Origin: Pseudomonas brassicacearum subsp. brassicacearum
GTDB taxonomy: Bacteria; Pseudomonadota; Gammaproteobacteria; Pseudomonadales; Pseudomonadaceae
Assembly (NCBI RefSeq): GCF_008801605.1
Contig: NZ_VZPJ01000001.1
Span: forward strand, 434,001-498,000
Direction: 5' to 3'
Length of the DNA: 64,000 nucleotides
This document shows, piece after piece, positions 53,864 through 63,129 of the stretch; positions within the stretch are counted from its first letter, which is position 1, and every line of letters begins with the position of its first letter. The notes beneath the pieces were generated by a model. The model had not been told where the DNA came from. It ran no database searches and saw only the letters and a program-made list of their open reading frames with translations. The translations under genes were made by a program, and so were the position numbers.

Positions 53864-54769
53864 TCATGCATAAGCGTGTTGCACACCTACGGCCTGCGTG
53901 ACCAGCCAACGACGAAAGCTGGCAATATGAGGTTGAGTCTCGATCCCTTTGGGGCAGACAAAGTAATACGCCAGAGGGGATGCGAACGGCAGTTCGAAAA
54001 GTCTTTCAAGACGGCCGTCATTGAGCTCGGCCTCAACATGCCCGCTGCGTGCCAGCGCGATACCTTGTCCCAACAGCGCCGCCTCGATGGTCATGTTGGT
54101 GTCTGCGTAACGAATGCTTTCCTTCAAAGTCGTGACCTCGACGCCCACCTGGGCAAACCACTGCTCCCATTTCGGCACCAGCGCTGCACCATCGCGCGTC
54201 AGCAGCGGATAGCGCAGCAATTCGGCGGCCGTTTGGGGCGTACCAAAGCGCGCAAGCAAAGCCGGGCTGGCGACAGGGAAAATCTGCTCGCGGAACAGAA
54301 ACTCTGAAAACAGCGACGGGAAATGACCGCTGCCCAGGCGGATCGCAACGTCCGGGTCTGTCGTCGAGAAGTTAATGGCACTATCGGTACTGTCCAGCGT
54401 CAGCAGAATTTCCGGATGTGCTTGCGCCAGATCCGGCAGCCTGGGCAGTAACCACTTCAAGGCAAAGGAATAGGTCGTGCTGACGCTCAGCCGCTGCCTG
54501 CCGTTTTGCTCTCGCAAATCGGCCAGGGTGGCCTCGAGCTTCATGAAGAACTCCCGCACGATGGGTGCAAGCGCGGCTCCTGCCGAGGTCAGGTGCAGCG
54601 AGCTGCTGCGATGAAACAGCTGCAATCCCCAGAGCTGCTCCAAATGCTTGAGCTGGTGGCTCACTGCGCTCTGTGTGACATGCAACTCCTCTGCTGCCGC
54701 AGTGAACGTGGCGTGCCGGGTAGCGGCTTCAAAGGCCCGCAGGCTCGAAGAAGGAGGGAGGTTTCTCAT
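53864..54769 (-). CDS. LysR-family regulator, GcvA-like
   Basis: 301 residues. The N-terminal 'LPPSSSLRAFEAATRHATFT' with 'AAAEELHVTQSAVSHQLKHL' is typical of the GcvA/AmpR branch, followed by a periplasmic-binding-type effector domain. It lies on the same strand as the EamA and SDR genes, 68 bp from the EamA start, so it may regulate that pair. No effector can be named. Confidence 0.9.
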   Translation of the reverse strand: MRNLPPSSSLRAFEAATRHATFTAAAEELHVTQSAVSHQLKHLEQLWGLQLFHRSSSLHLTSAGAALAPIVREFFMKLEATLADLREQNGRQRLSVSTTYSFALKWLLPRLPDLAQAHPEILLTLDSTDSAINFSTTDPDVAIRLGSGHFPSLFSEFLFREQIFPVASPALLARFGTPQTAAELLRYPLLTRDGAALVPKWEQWFAQVGVEVTTLKESIRYADTNMTIEAALLGQGIALARSGHVEAELNDGRLERLFELPFASPLAYYFVCPKGIETQPHIASFRRWLVTQAVGVQHAYA

Positions 54770-54857
54770 GATGTTCCCTACTATGAGTAAGCACTCATGC
54801 TAGCGCCTTTGCATCGCTCGTTGTAGGCACGCTGTTCGCCGACCGCCAACTTGAATG

Positions 54858-55430
54858 CTACACGTCTCTCTTCTTCAGGCTTTCGGGGCTGCCAGCGCAT
54901 AACCCATCCATCACCAGGTCCATCAATCTGGCAAGACGTGAGCGCCATTCGCTCTGGGAATCTACTTGCCATATTCCGGCAGTGGCTAGAAAAAAGTCGT
55001 CGTGGGTAACCCCGCTACGAATCGTTCCGGCCTTTTCATTAGCCCTCAAAAGCAACTCGGCCGCTGCCTGGACTGGCGCGTATCCCGACTTCCCTGGGAA
55101 CTCGTAAGTAGAGGCTGCTTGCCGTATCGCGGCCGCAAGTCCCGACTTTGTCATTGCATATTCAACGAGGCAGTCCATCCACTCTCGGAGGGCCTCCTTA
55201 GGGGTTTTTGTGGCGAGCAGTTGTTCCGCCAACGAGGCCACTTGCTGCATCTCGAATTGGTAGACCTCGAATACCAGCTCCTCTCTGTTGGCGAAATGGC
55301 GATAGAACGTGCCCTGCCCCACGCCGGCTTTCTTCGCAATCGCGCTCAGCGGGACCGCAGGATCGAGTGTCAGCTCTGCCACAGCGACCTTCAGAATTCG
55401 TTCTCGGTTTTTCTTGGCGTCAGAACGCAT
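54858..55430 (-). CDS. TetR-family regulator
   Basis: 190 residues from the Met at 55430: helix-turn-helix 'RILKVAVAELTLDPAVPLSA' followed by 'AIAKKAGVGQGTFYRHFANR', then an all-helical effector domain containing 'WMDCLVEYAMTKSGLAAAIR'. A longer frame to 55601 runs through the operator region and is not believed. It diverges from the SDR gene at 55552, with two palindromic operators between them, so it should repress both. Confidence 0.9.
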   Translation of the reverse strand: MRSDAKKNRERILKVAVAELTLDPAVPLSAIAKKAGVGQGTFYRHFANREELVFEVYQFEMQQVASLAEQLLATKTPKEALREWMDCLVEYAMTKSGLAAAIRQAASTYEFPGKSGYAPVQAAAELLLRANEKAGTIRSGVTHDDFFLATAGIWQVDSQSEWRSRLARLMDLVMDGLCAGSPESLKKRDV

Positions 55431-55482
55431 CGCCAATTCGTCATTCCTGGGCAAAGTTTTTTCCTTCGCTGCATTGCAAAGC

Positions 55483-55524
55483 GGACAGTTGTCCGGTAGT
55501 TTTTTTGTAAGTGGACACCTGTCC
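55483..55524. promoter_or_regulatory. Twin TetR operators, GGACA-N2-TGTCC
   Basis: GGACAGTTGTCC (55483-55494) and GGACACCTGTCC (55513-55524), both extended by GC or CGC outward, with centres 30 bp apart (about three helical turns). They lie between the divergent TetR and SDR genes. Confidence 0.7.
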
Positions 55525-55551
55525 GCTTGAATACCCTTACCGGAGTTTACT

Positions 55552-56310
55552 ATGAACAGCACAGGCAACACGATTCTGGTTACTGGCAGCACTTCAGGCA
55601 TAGGCCTTGGCCTGGCGCTCAGGCTTCACAAGGCGGGAAACAACGTCATCATCGCGGGACGTCGCAAGGCGCTGCTCGACAAGATCATGTCGGAACATCC
55701 AGGTATTGAATCGGTATTGCTGGACGTCTGCGATCCACAATCCATACAGCGCACCAGCGAAGCGCTGGCGATCAGTCACCCGAATCTGAACGTGCTCATC
55801 AACAACGCTGGCATCATGCACTGGGAGGATCTGACTGACCCGCAAAACCTGAGCACCGCCGAAGACATCGTGACCACGAACTTGCTCGGCACGATTCGCA
55901 TGGTCTATGCCTTCACGCCCCAACTGATCAAGCAGCCAAGCGCAACGATCATCAATGTCAGCTCGGCTCTGGCATTCGTCCCGCTGCCTGCGACACCGAC
56001 CTACAGCGCAACCAAAGCGGCCGTTCATTCGTTCACTCAAAGTCTTCGCGTGCAGTTGGAGGACTCGTCAGTCGAGGTTATCGAGCTTGCGCCACCGGGT
56101 GTGCGCACCACGTTGCTTGGGCAGGAAAATGACGAACATGCCATGCCTTTGGACGAGTTCTTGAATGAAATCTTCGAGCTACTCGAGAACACCCCGACCC
56201 CACGCGAGCTTGTCGTCGAACGCGCCAAGCCATTGCGGTTTGCTGAAGCGAACGGTGCGCATGATGAGGTATTGAACATGCTGGCGGGATACAAAGCACC
56301 GGCAGAATGA
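55552..56310 (+). CDS. SDR-family oxidoreductase, DltE-like
   Basis: 252-residue short-chain dehydrogenase with TGSTSGIGLG near residue 14, 'NVLINNAGIMHWEDL', 'INVSSALAFVPLPATPTYSA' and 'YSATKAAVHSFTQSLRVQLE' (catalytic Tyr-x3-Lys), of the DltE/YciK-like group. It overlaps the truncated MarR gene by four bases. Control by the adjacent TetR protein is inferred from the twin operators. The substrate is unknown. Confidence 0.9.
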   Translation: MNSTGNTILVTGSTSGIGLGLALRLHKAGNNVIIAGRRKALLDKIMSEHPGIESVLLDVCDPQSIQRTSEALAISHPNLNVLINNAGIMHWEDLTDPQNLSTAEDIVTTNLLGTIRMVYAFTPQLIKQPSATIINVSSALAFVPLPATPTYSATKAAVHSFTQSLRVQLEDSSVEVIELAPPGVRTTLLGQENDEHAMPLDEFLNEIFELLENTPTPRELVVERAKPLRFAEANGAHDEVLNMLAGYKAPAE

Positions 56311-56600
56311 GGTTAACCGTGTCGGTAGCACCTGGAGATCTCGGTACAAAGCTCGGCATGGACACCGGCACCATCACGCCGCTTTTGAAGAGGATGGAGC
56401 AGCTTGGCGTTGCGACTCGAATGCGTGACCGAGCCGATGAGCGTCGCGTGCTCATCGCGCTCACTCGCGCAGGCGAAGCACTTCGGCATGAGCTTTGGGG
56501 AGTGACTGAAAAGATTGAATCCGCTTGTCAGCTGACGCCTGAAGAATTGCTGGCGCTTCGCGACACGCTTAATTCATTCGCACACCCAGCCAAGCGGTAA
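56307..56600 (+). pseudogene. N-terminally truncated MarR/OhrR-like regulator
   Basis: 97 residues corresponding to the second half of an OhrR-type MarR protein: 'LGMDTGTITPLLKRMEQLGV' (recognition helix) and 'RDRADERRVLIALTRAGEAL' (wing), then the C-terminal helices. The first ~45 residues, including the sensing cysteine helix, are missing, and the frame begins inside the domain at an ATGA that overlaps the SDR stop. It is probably non-functional, although a short DNA-binding fragment might still be made. Confidence 0.65.
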
Positions 56601-56635
56601 CTGAATAGTTGTTGATAGGTGAGGAGTTTATTGAA

Positions 56636-57370
56636 ATGAAAATCGGAATTATCGGCGCAGGCAACATTGGGGCTACCCTTGCCCGTAAGCTCGCTGCCTG
56701 CGGCCATGAAGTTAAACTGGCAAACTCGAAGGGCCCCCAGAGCATTCAGAACCTCGCCAACGAAATCGGTGTACAGGCGGTGACCAAGGAAGAGGCTGTG
56801 TCCGAGGTTGACGTTGTTATCCTCTCGATCCCCTTCGCTAAATACCCTGATCTCAAGCAGACGTTGAGTAATGCTCCCGAGAAAGTCGTCGTCATCGATA
56901 CATCCAATTACTATCCAGGACGTGACGGGGGGATCAAAGAGGTTGACGACGGCAAACCCGAGAGTGTCTGGGTAAGCGAGCAAATTGGCCGCCCGGTCGT
57001 TAAGGCATGGAACGCCGTTCTCGCAGCGACGCTTGCCGACAAAGGCCAACCCGCCGGGTCTTTAGCGCGCATCGCCTTGCCTGTAGCCGGGAATGACATC
57101 AAGGCTGAGGCAATCGCGCAGGATCTTGTCGAGGATACCGGCTTCACCGCGCTTGCCGCTGGCAGCCTTGAGAGCTCGTGGCATCAGCAACCAGGCACGC
57201 CTGCGTACTGCACGGAACTCACATTGCCAGAGCTTAAATCGGCCTTATGTGCGGCTGATAAAATGAGAGCGCCTCAAAACCGGGACACACTTCTGGCCAA
57301 GTTCATGGCTCCCGGCAGTCAGTTCACACATGAGCAAATTGTCGCCATGAATCGTGCAATGACAGTCTGA
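56636..57370 (+). CDS. NADPH-dependent F420-reductase-like oxidoreductase
   Basis: 244-residue protein with the N-terminal Rossmann motif 'MKIGIIGAGNIGATLARKLA' and the 'VVILSIPFAKYPDL' strand of the F420:NADP oxidoreductase/NADP-reductase (PF03807) group. In Proteobacteria these proteins do not use F420 and are of unknown substrate. GAGGAG precedes the ATG. The codon choice and lower G+C of this gene and the two before it differ somewhat from the methylamine island, which hints at transfer. Confidence 0.82.
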   Translation: MKIGIIGAGNIGATLARKLAACGHEVKLANSKGPQSIQNLANEIGVQAVTKEEAVSEVDVVILSIPFAKYPDLKQTLSNAPEKVVVIDTSNYYPGRDGGIKEVDDGKPESVWVSEQIGRPVVKAWNAVLAATLADKGQPAGSLARIALPVAGNDIKAEAIAQDLVEDTGFTALAAGSLESSWHQQPGTPAYCTELTLPELKSALCAADKMRAPQNRDTLLAKFMAPGSQFTHEQIVAMNRAMTV

Positions 57371-57628
57371 CGATCGGATCAGGGGGGACCTCGCCTAAAG
57401 TCCCGCCTAAATAAAAAGAGGGTCTAAGCGTTGTGACGATCCGAGGCGAAAGCAGGCTCAGCCATAGGCGCGTTTTGACTGACAGCAACCGGCTGTGGAC
57501 TCAATCAGTCGACACGACAGATAGGCCCAATAGTACAGCGTTAGTATTGCTGTAAATGCTGGAGCTTTAAGCCTGGTCTATCGCTCTGTTCGCCATCAGT
57601 GTCCGTTAATGCTTAACGCGAAAAACAA

Positions 57629-58594
57629 TCAAACCGGGGCTTTTAAGTCCACGCCCAATGCCTGGGCAAATGCCTTGACCAGGGGACTGCGCACAATGTT
57701 ATGGCGCAGTATCAGACTGAACGGCGTGACGATGTTGAACAGGTCCGGGCGCACCGCGCGAAACTCTCCCCGCGCCACCATCGACGCGGCGTAATGCTGG
57801 GGCAGGAACCCCAGGAAACGCCCCGTCTTGATCAGCAGTGCAACGGCCTCCACCTGGGTTGCCGAGGCGGAAAAGCTGTCGTAGTGGGCAAATTTCAGTT
57901 TGTCGCGATGAATCGCGTAGCGATGGTTGATGCACCCGTAATCCTTGAGCACATTTTCCCCCATGTCCGCGTCCGCCATGGAGAACAGCGGGTGGCCGAG
58001 CGCGCAATAAACCTCCGAGCGTTCTTCGTATAACGCGTAGTAATCAAACTCTTCGCGCTTCTGATAAATCGGCACAATTCCCGCCACCAATCGCCCCTCG
58101 ACGACACCTCTTTCAACCTCATCAAGTTGCGTGGCCTGAAGTTGAAACCTGACCTTGGGCGACTGTTCATTTATACGCTTAAGCGCGGCAACTAACGGTG
58201 AATTATCGTCGGAGATCGTATTGTCGATAACCCCCACACCAAGATCACCGACAAGTTCATTTTGTGCAGAACTAAGACGGTCGCGAAAGTTGTCGACCGA
58301 GGCAAATAAATCTATTGACGCCTGATACACCAGACGCCCTTCTTCTGTCAGGTGAAAGCCCTCTCGACCCCGCGTGCAAAGGCGCATGCCAATACGAATC
58401 TCCAGGTCGGAAATCTGTTTGCTGATGGCTGCCAACCCCACATTCAGCTCATTCTGCGCAGCACTGAAGCCTCCTGCCTCGACCACGGCCTTGAACACTT
58501 TGAGCAGTTTGAAGTCCAGCCCACTGAGGGCTAACGGTGCCCGTTGCTGAGGTTTCGGCGGCGGGTTTCCGGAATTGGAAAGTGGGGTTTCCAT
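57629..58594 (-). CDS. LysR-family regulator divergent from the ArgH-like cluster
   Basis: 321 residues with a ~25-residue Pro/Gln-rich leader before the helix-turn-helix ('DFKLLKVFKAVVEAGGFSAA', 'LNVGLAAISKQISDLEIRIG'). The leader is longer than usual for the family. It diverges from the lyase gene across 296 bp that carry no other gene and presumably hold both promoters. It is likely the regulator of the downstream transport and lyase genes. Confidence 0.88.
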   Translation of the reverse strand: METPLSNSGNPPPKPQQRAPLALSGLDFKLLKVFKAVVEAGGFSAAQNELNVGLAAISKQISDLEIRIGMRLCTRGREGFHLTEEGRLVYQASIDLFASVDNFRDRLSSAQNELVGDLGVGVIDNTISDDNSPLVAALKRINEQSPKVRFQLQATQLDEVERGVVEGRLVAGIVPIYQKREEFDYYALYEERSEVYCALGHPLFSMADADMGENVLKDYGCINHRYAIHRDKLKFAHYDSFSASATQVEAVALLIKTGRFLGFLPQHYAASMVARGEFRAVRPDLFNIVTPFSLILRHNIVRSPLVKAFAQALGVDLKAPV

Positions 58595-58890
58595 AATGCT
58601 TATTTACCTCTGGCGCCCTATTCAACAATCTGTGTCCAACAACAAAAAAAATAGCTGACCTAATAATAATGAACACAGAAAAGCAGGCTTGGCAACCGCC
58701 AATAAATCCCCGGTATCAGTGCCAAACCACTGATCTCGAAACATTAAAAGCTGACACTTCGATCAGCTCTCGCTCCGTTGCAACTGCCCCCTTGAAAACT
58801 GCTCTGGCCTGATTTCGCTCGCCTATTTTTCAGCGACGTTTCGGCCCGGATTACCCATTTCAGTTCGCGTTACCGACGAGGAAAACAACA

Positions 58891-60318
58891 ATGTCCCAAC
58901 CCACCGACCGTCTCTGGGGTGCTCGCTTCAAAAGCGGCCCTTCCGAAGCCTTGGCGGCCCTGTCCCGTTGCCCTGAACGCTACTTCCGACTGACCCCGTA
59001 CGACCTGGCCGGCTCCAAGGCCCATGCCCGGGAATTGCAGCGCGCCGGGCTGCTGAGCGAGCAGGAAACCCTGACCATGCTCGACGCCCTGGAACGCATC
59101 GGCGCAGATTTTCGCGCTGGCAGCATCGCCCCGACCCTGGATGACGAAGACGTCCACACCTTCATCGAGCGCCTGCTGACCGAGCGCCTCGGCGCCCTGG
59201 GTGGCAAGCTGCGTGCCGGTCGTTCGCGCAACGACCAGACCGCCAACGACCTGCGGCTGTTCCTGCGTGACCACGTGCGCACCCTGGCCGTTGAAGTGCT
59301 GGGCTTGCAGCAAGCGCTGGTGGACCAGGCCGAGCAACACATCGAGAGCATCTGCCCCGGCTTTACCCACCTGCAACAGGCACAACCGATCGTGTTTGCT
59401 CATCACCTGCTGGCCCACGCCCAGTCGATGCTGCGCGACGTGCAGCGCCTGGTGGACTGGGACGTGCGTACGTCGCTGTCGCCACTGGGTGCGGCGGCCA
59501 TGGCTGGCTCGGCTATCGCGCGTCTGCCTCAGCAATCGGCAAAGGAAATGGGCTACAGCGGTGTTTGCGAAAACTCCATCGACGCCGTGGCCAGCCGCGA
59601 TCACGTCGCCGAGTTCCTGTTCATCGCCAGCATGCTCGGCATCAATATCTCGCGCCTGGCCGAAGAGTTTTGCCTGTGGTCGTCGCGGCAGTTCCGCTGG
59701 GTCGCGCTGGATGACGCCTACGCCACCGGCAGTTCGATCATGCCGCAGAAAAAGAATCCGGACATCGCCGAACTGGCACGGGGCAAGGCGGGACGCCTGA
59801 TCGGCAACCTGACCGGCCTACTGTCCACCCTAAAATCCTTGCCACTGTCCTACAACCGCGACTTGAGCGAAGACAAGAACGGCGTGCTCGACAGCGTCGA
59901 CACCCTGCTGCTGGTGCTGCCGGCCATGGCCGGAATGGTTGCGACCATGAAGGTCAACGTCGAAGAACTGCGTCGCCAGGCACCGCTGGGCTTCACCCTC
60001 GCCACCGAAGTCGCCGATTGGCTGGCGGTGCGCGGCGTGCCGTTCAAGGAAGCTCACGAGATCACCGGTGCGTTGGTCCAGGCTTGCGAGAAACACGACA
60101 TCGAGTTGTGGGAAGCCTCCCCCGCGCTGCTGGCGGAAATCGACCCGCGCCTCACACCGCAAGTACGCGAAAGCCTGACCCTCGAAGCCGCCATCGCTGC
60201 CCGCAGCGGCTGGGGCGGGACCGCGCCACAACAGGTGCGCGAACAGATCGGCCGGCTGAAAACCGCCCTCGCCGCCCAGCAGCAATGGACCGAGGACTAT
60301 CAGGGCTTCCGCCTCTGA
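58891..60318 (+). CDS. Argininosuccinate lyase-family enzyme in a catabolic cluster
   Basis: 475-residue member of the fumarase/aspartase superfamily: 'GRSRNDQTANDLRLFLRD', the signature GSSIMPQKKNPD and 'EDVHTFIERLLTERLG' are those of ArgH. The N-terminus 'RLWGARFKSGPSEALAALSR' and the low resemblance to the housekeeping Pseudomonas ArgH, as I remember that sequence, suggest a paralogue. Related lyases act on N-succinyl amino compounds such as EDDS. Next to an amino-acid ABC transporter and a deacetylase-fold hydrolase, a catabolic C-N lyase is more likely than arginine synthesis, but ArgH activity cannot be excluded. Confidence 0.82.
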   Translation: MSQPTDRLWGARFKSGPSEALAALSRCPERYFRLTPYDLAGSKAHARELQRAGLLSEQETLTMLDALERIGADFRAGSIAPTLDDEDVHTFIERLLTERLGALGGKLRAGRSRNDQTANDLRLFLRDHVRTLAVEVLGLQQALVDQAEQHIESICPGFTHLQQAQPIVFAHHLLAHAQSMLRDVQRLVDWDVRTSLSPLGAAAMAGSAIARLPQQSAKEMGYSGVCENSIDAVASRDHVAEFLFIASMLGINISRLAEEFCLWSSRQFRWVALDDAYATGSSIMPQKKNPDIAELARGKAGRLIGNLTGLLSTLKSLPLSYNRDLSEDKNGVLDSVDTLLLVLPAMAGMVATMKVNVEELRRQAPLGFTLATEVADWLAVRGVPFKEAHEITGALVQACEKHDIELWEASPALLAEIDPRLTPQVRESLTLEAAIAARSGWGGTAPQQVREQIGRLKTALAAQQQWTEDYQGFRL

Positions 60319-60333
60319 AGCTGCACACAAAAC

Positions 60334-60425
60334 CTGTGGGAGCGAGCTTGCTCGCGATTACGGTTTCACATTCAACATCAACGTGGACTGACCCACCGCT
60401 ATCGCGAGCAAGCTCGCTCCCACAG
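60334..60425. repeat. Inverted REP pair after the lyase gene
   Basis: TGTGGGAGCGAGCTTGCTCG at 60334 and its inverse ending near 60425 lie between the lyase and the permease genes. It may reduce read-through, although the cluster continues. Confidence 0.85.
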
Positions 60426-60459
60426 CGATAGCGCCGAAACCGAGTATGGAGAACCAAAC

Positions 60460-61338
60460 ATGAGCCAGACACAGGCAGAACGACTCCAGGCGGAGCGCAA
60501 GCTGGCGGAAAACCAGTTCGACATCACCCAGTACGATCATGTGCCCCGGCGCTACTACGGGCGGATTTTCTTCGCCACGGTGATCGTCATCGCACTCATC
60601 GGCCTGGTGCGCGCCTTCGCCGAAGGCAAGATCGAATGGTCGTACATCGGCCAGTTCCTGACCTCCCAGGCGATCATGTGGGGCTTGCTCAATACCATCG
60701 TCATGGCGGTGCTGGCGATGGCGCTTGGGATCGTGTTCGGCGTGATCACCGCGATCATGCGCATGTCGGCCAACCCGATCCTGCGCTATGTGGCGCTGAC
60801 CTACACCTGGCTGTTTCGCGGTACGCCGCTGATCCTGCAACTGCTGTTGTGGTTCAACCTGGCGCTGATCTTTCCCACTATCGGTATCCCGGGCCTTTTC
60901 GAAATGGACACCGTGAGCCTGATGAGCCCATTCGTGGCGGCCCTGCTTGGCTTGAGCATCAACCAGGGTGCCTACACCGCCGAAGTGGTGCGTGCCGGCC
61001 TGCTCTCGGTGGACACCGGGCAGTATGAAGCCGCCAAGTCGATCGGCATGCCGCGCCTGCAAGCGCTGCGTCGGATCATCCTGCCCCAGGCCATGCGCAT
61101 CATCATTCCACCGGTGGGCAACGAGTTCATCGGCATGGTGAAAATGACCTCGCTGGCGAGCGTCATCCAGTACTCGGAACTGCTCTACAACGCCCAGAAC
61201 ATCTACTACGCCAACGCCCGCGTGATGGAGCTGCTGATCGTCGCCGGTATCTGGTACCTGGCCACCGTCACTGTCCTGTCCTTTGGTCAAAGCCGCCTGG
61301 AGCGTCGTTTCGCCCGCGGTGCCGGCAAGCGTTCTTGA
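60460..61338 (+). CDS. Polar amino-acid ABC transporter permease
   Basis: 292-residue HisM/GlnP-type permease with an unusual ~40-residue hydrophilic N-terminal extension (60460-60590), then about five helices and the EAA loop '[20 protein letters not shown]'. Only one permease gene is present, so it probably forms a homodimer. AGTATGGAGAACC precedes the ATG. It is followed by the ATPase at 61349. Confidence 0.9.
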   Translation: MSQTQAERLQAERKLAENQFDITQYDHVPRRYYGRIFFATVIVIALIGLVRAFAEGKIEWSYIGQFLTSQAIMWGLLNTIVMAVLAMALGIVFGVITAIMRMSANPILRYVALTYTWLFRGTPLILQLLLWFNLALIFPTIGIPGLFEMDTVSLMSPFVAALLGLSINQGAYTAEVVRAGLLSVDTGQYEAAKSIGMPRLQALRRIILPQAMRIIIPPVGNEFIGMVKMTSLASVIQYSELLYNAQNIYYANARVMELLIVAGIWYLATVTVLSFGQSRLERRFARGAGKRS

Positions 61339-61348
61339 GGAGCCCCAC

Positions 61349-62113
61349 ATGAGAAGCATCGTCAAGGCCGTGAGCCTGAATAAATATTACGACCAGTTCC
61401 ACGCACTCAAGGACATCGACATCGAAGTCGAGCAAGGCGAAGTGCTGTGCATCATCGGCCCGTCCGGCTCGGGCAAGAGCACCTTGCTGCGCTGCGTCAA
61501 CCAGCTGGAAAAAATCGACAAAGGCGGCCTGTGGGTCGACGGCGAACTGGTGGGTTACCGGATCGTCGGCAACAAGCTGCACGAACTCAACGAAACGCAG
61601 ATCGCCCGCCAACGCCTGTCCACCGGCATGGTGTTCCAGCGTTTCAACCTGTTCCCGCACATGACCGTGCTGCAGAACATCATCGAAGGGCCGTGCCAAG
61701 TACTCAAGCGTTCACCCAAAGAGGCGAATGAAGAAGCCCTGGAGCTGCTCGCCCGCGTCGGCCTGGCCGACAAGCGCAACAGCTACCCGATCGAGCTTTC
61801 GGGTGGCCAGCAGCAACGCGTCGCCATTGCTCGCGCATTGGCCATGCGTCCCAAGCTGATGCTGTTCGATGAACCCACTTCGGCACTCGACCCGGAACTG
61901 GTCGGTGAGGTGCTGTCGGTGATGCGCGATCTGGCGCAGACCGGCATGACCATGATCGTCGTCACCCATGAACTGGGCTTCGCTCGCGAGGTTTCCAACC
62001 GCATGGTGTTCATGGACGGCGGGCAGATCGTGGAGGCTGGAAGCCCCGAAGAAATACTAATAAGTCCGCAAAACCCTCGCACCCAAAGCTTCATTTCTGC
62101 CGTTCGAACCTAA
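61349..62113 (+). CDS. Polar amino-acid ABC transporter ATPase
   Basis: 254-residue ATPase: Walker [10 protein letters not shown], signature [15 protein letters not shown], Walker [13 protein letters not shown] and the switch His in '[10 protein letters not shown]', all as in the GlnQ/HisP group. GAGGAG precedes the ATG, 10 bp after the permease stop. The decayed ATPase tail at 13361 belongs to the same family but not to this operon. Confidence 0.93.
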   Translation: MRSIVKAVSLNKYYDQFHALKDIDIEVEQGEVLCIIGPSGSGKSTLLRCVNQLEKIDKGGLWVDGELVGYRIVGNKLHELNETQIARQRLSTGMVFQRFNLFPHMTVLQNIIEGPCQVLKRSPKEANEEALELLARVGLADKRNSYPIELSGGQQQRVAIARALAMRPKLMLFDEPTSALDPELVGEVLSVMRDLAQTGMTMIVVTHELGFAREVSNRMVFMDGGQIVEAGSPEEILISPQNPRTQSFISAVRT

Positions 62114-62152
62114 GCGTCCGTTGGCGCTCACAACACTCAAAAGAGAACGACC

Positions 62153-62977
62153 ATGAAGAACTTCGTTATTCCAGCATTGCTCGCAGGCGTTATGGCATCC
62201 GGCTTCACCTTTGCCGCCGAGTTGCCGGCCAGCATCAAGGCCAAGGGCGAGATCGTCGTAGCGATCATGCCGAACTACCCGCCGATGGATTTCAAGGACC
62301 CGGCCACCAACACCCTCACCGGTCTGGACTATGACCTGGGCAATGCCCTGGCCGAACGCCTGGGCGTGAAGATCAAGTGGCAGGAAACCGGCTTCGAACA
62401 AATGATCAACGCCCTGACCACCGACCGCGTGGACATGGTGCTGTCGGGCATGACCGACACCGCCGAACGTCAGGCCAGCGTGACCTTCATCGACTACTTC
62501 ACCAGCGGTCCGCAGTTCTACACCCTGCAGAAAAACAAGGACACCAACGAGATCGTCGACCTGTGCGGCAAGAAGGTCGGCACCAGTCGCCGCACCACCT
62601 TCCCGACGGAAATCGCCGAGTGGAGCAAGGCCAACTGTGAAGCCGCCGGCAAGCCTGCGATCAATGTGATCGGCACCGAAGGCTCGGCCGACGCCCGTGC
62701 GCAACTGCGCCAGAGCCGCATCGACGCGGCCATGCAGGGCAGCGAAACCCTGCCCTACCTCAAGACCCAGGAAAAGGACATGTACAAGACCGTCGGCCTG
62801 CCGATCTCCAAGCAGTTCAGCGGGATGGGTGTGAGCAAGAAAAAACCCGAACTCAGCGAAGCGGTGAAAGTTGCGCTGCAGAGCATGATCGATGACGGCA
62901 GCTACCAGGCGATCCTGAAGAAGTGGGACTTGGAACTGGGTGCGATCAAGACCGTGACCATCAACGCCGGGAAGTAA
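62153..62977 (+). CDS. Periplasmic amino-acid-binding protein (SBP family 3)
   Basis: 274 residues with a signal peptide cleaved near 'FTFAAELPA', then 'KAKGEIVVAIMPNYPPMDF' and 'RVDMVLSGMTDTAERQASVT', typical of cationic and polar amino-acid binding proteins. Cys residues at 'DLCGKKVGTS' and 'KANCEAAGKP' may form the usual disulfide. It supplies ligand to the permease/ATPase pair just upstream. The ligand is unknown; by the neighbouring lyase it may be an N-substituted amino acid. Confidence 0.9.
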   Translation: MKNFVIPALLAGVMASGFTFAAELPASIKAKGEIVVAIMPNYPPMDFKDPATNTLTGLDYDLGNALAERLGVKIKWQETGFEQMINALTTDRVDMVLSGMTDTAERQASVTFIDYFTSGPQFYTLQKNKDTNEIVDLCGKKVGTSRRTTFPTEIAEWSKANCEAAGKPAINVIGTEGSADARAQLRQSRIDAAMQGSETLPYLKTQEKDMYKTVGLPISKQFSGMGVSKKKPELSEAVKVALQSMIDDGSYQAILKKWDLELGAIKTVTINAGK

Positions 62978-62998
62978 CCGCGCAGGCAACCTGAATCC

Positions 62999-63091
62999 AA
63001 TGTGGGAGCGAGCTTGCTCGCGCATGCAGTGTGTCATTCAACGTCACTGCTGCCTGACTTGACGCCTTCGCGAGCAAGCCCGCTCCCACAA
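62999..63091. repeat. Inverted REP pair after the binding-protein gene
   Basis: AATGTGGGAGCGAGCTTGCT at 62999 and the inverse ending in CCCGCTCCCACA at about 63090, with a 40-bp spacer. Confidence 0.85.
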
Positions 63092-63129
63092 GGGTCTGGT
63101 GTTTACAGATAAACAATGGAGCACTACAG

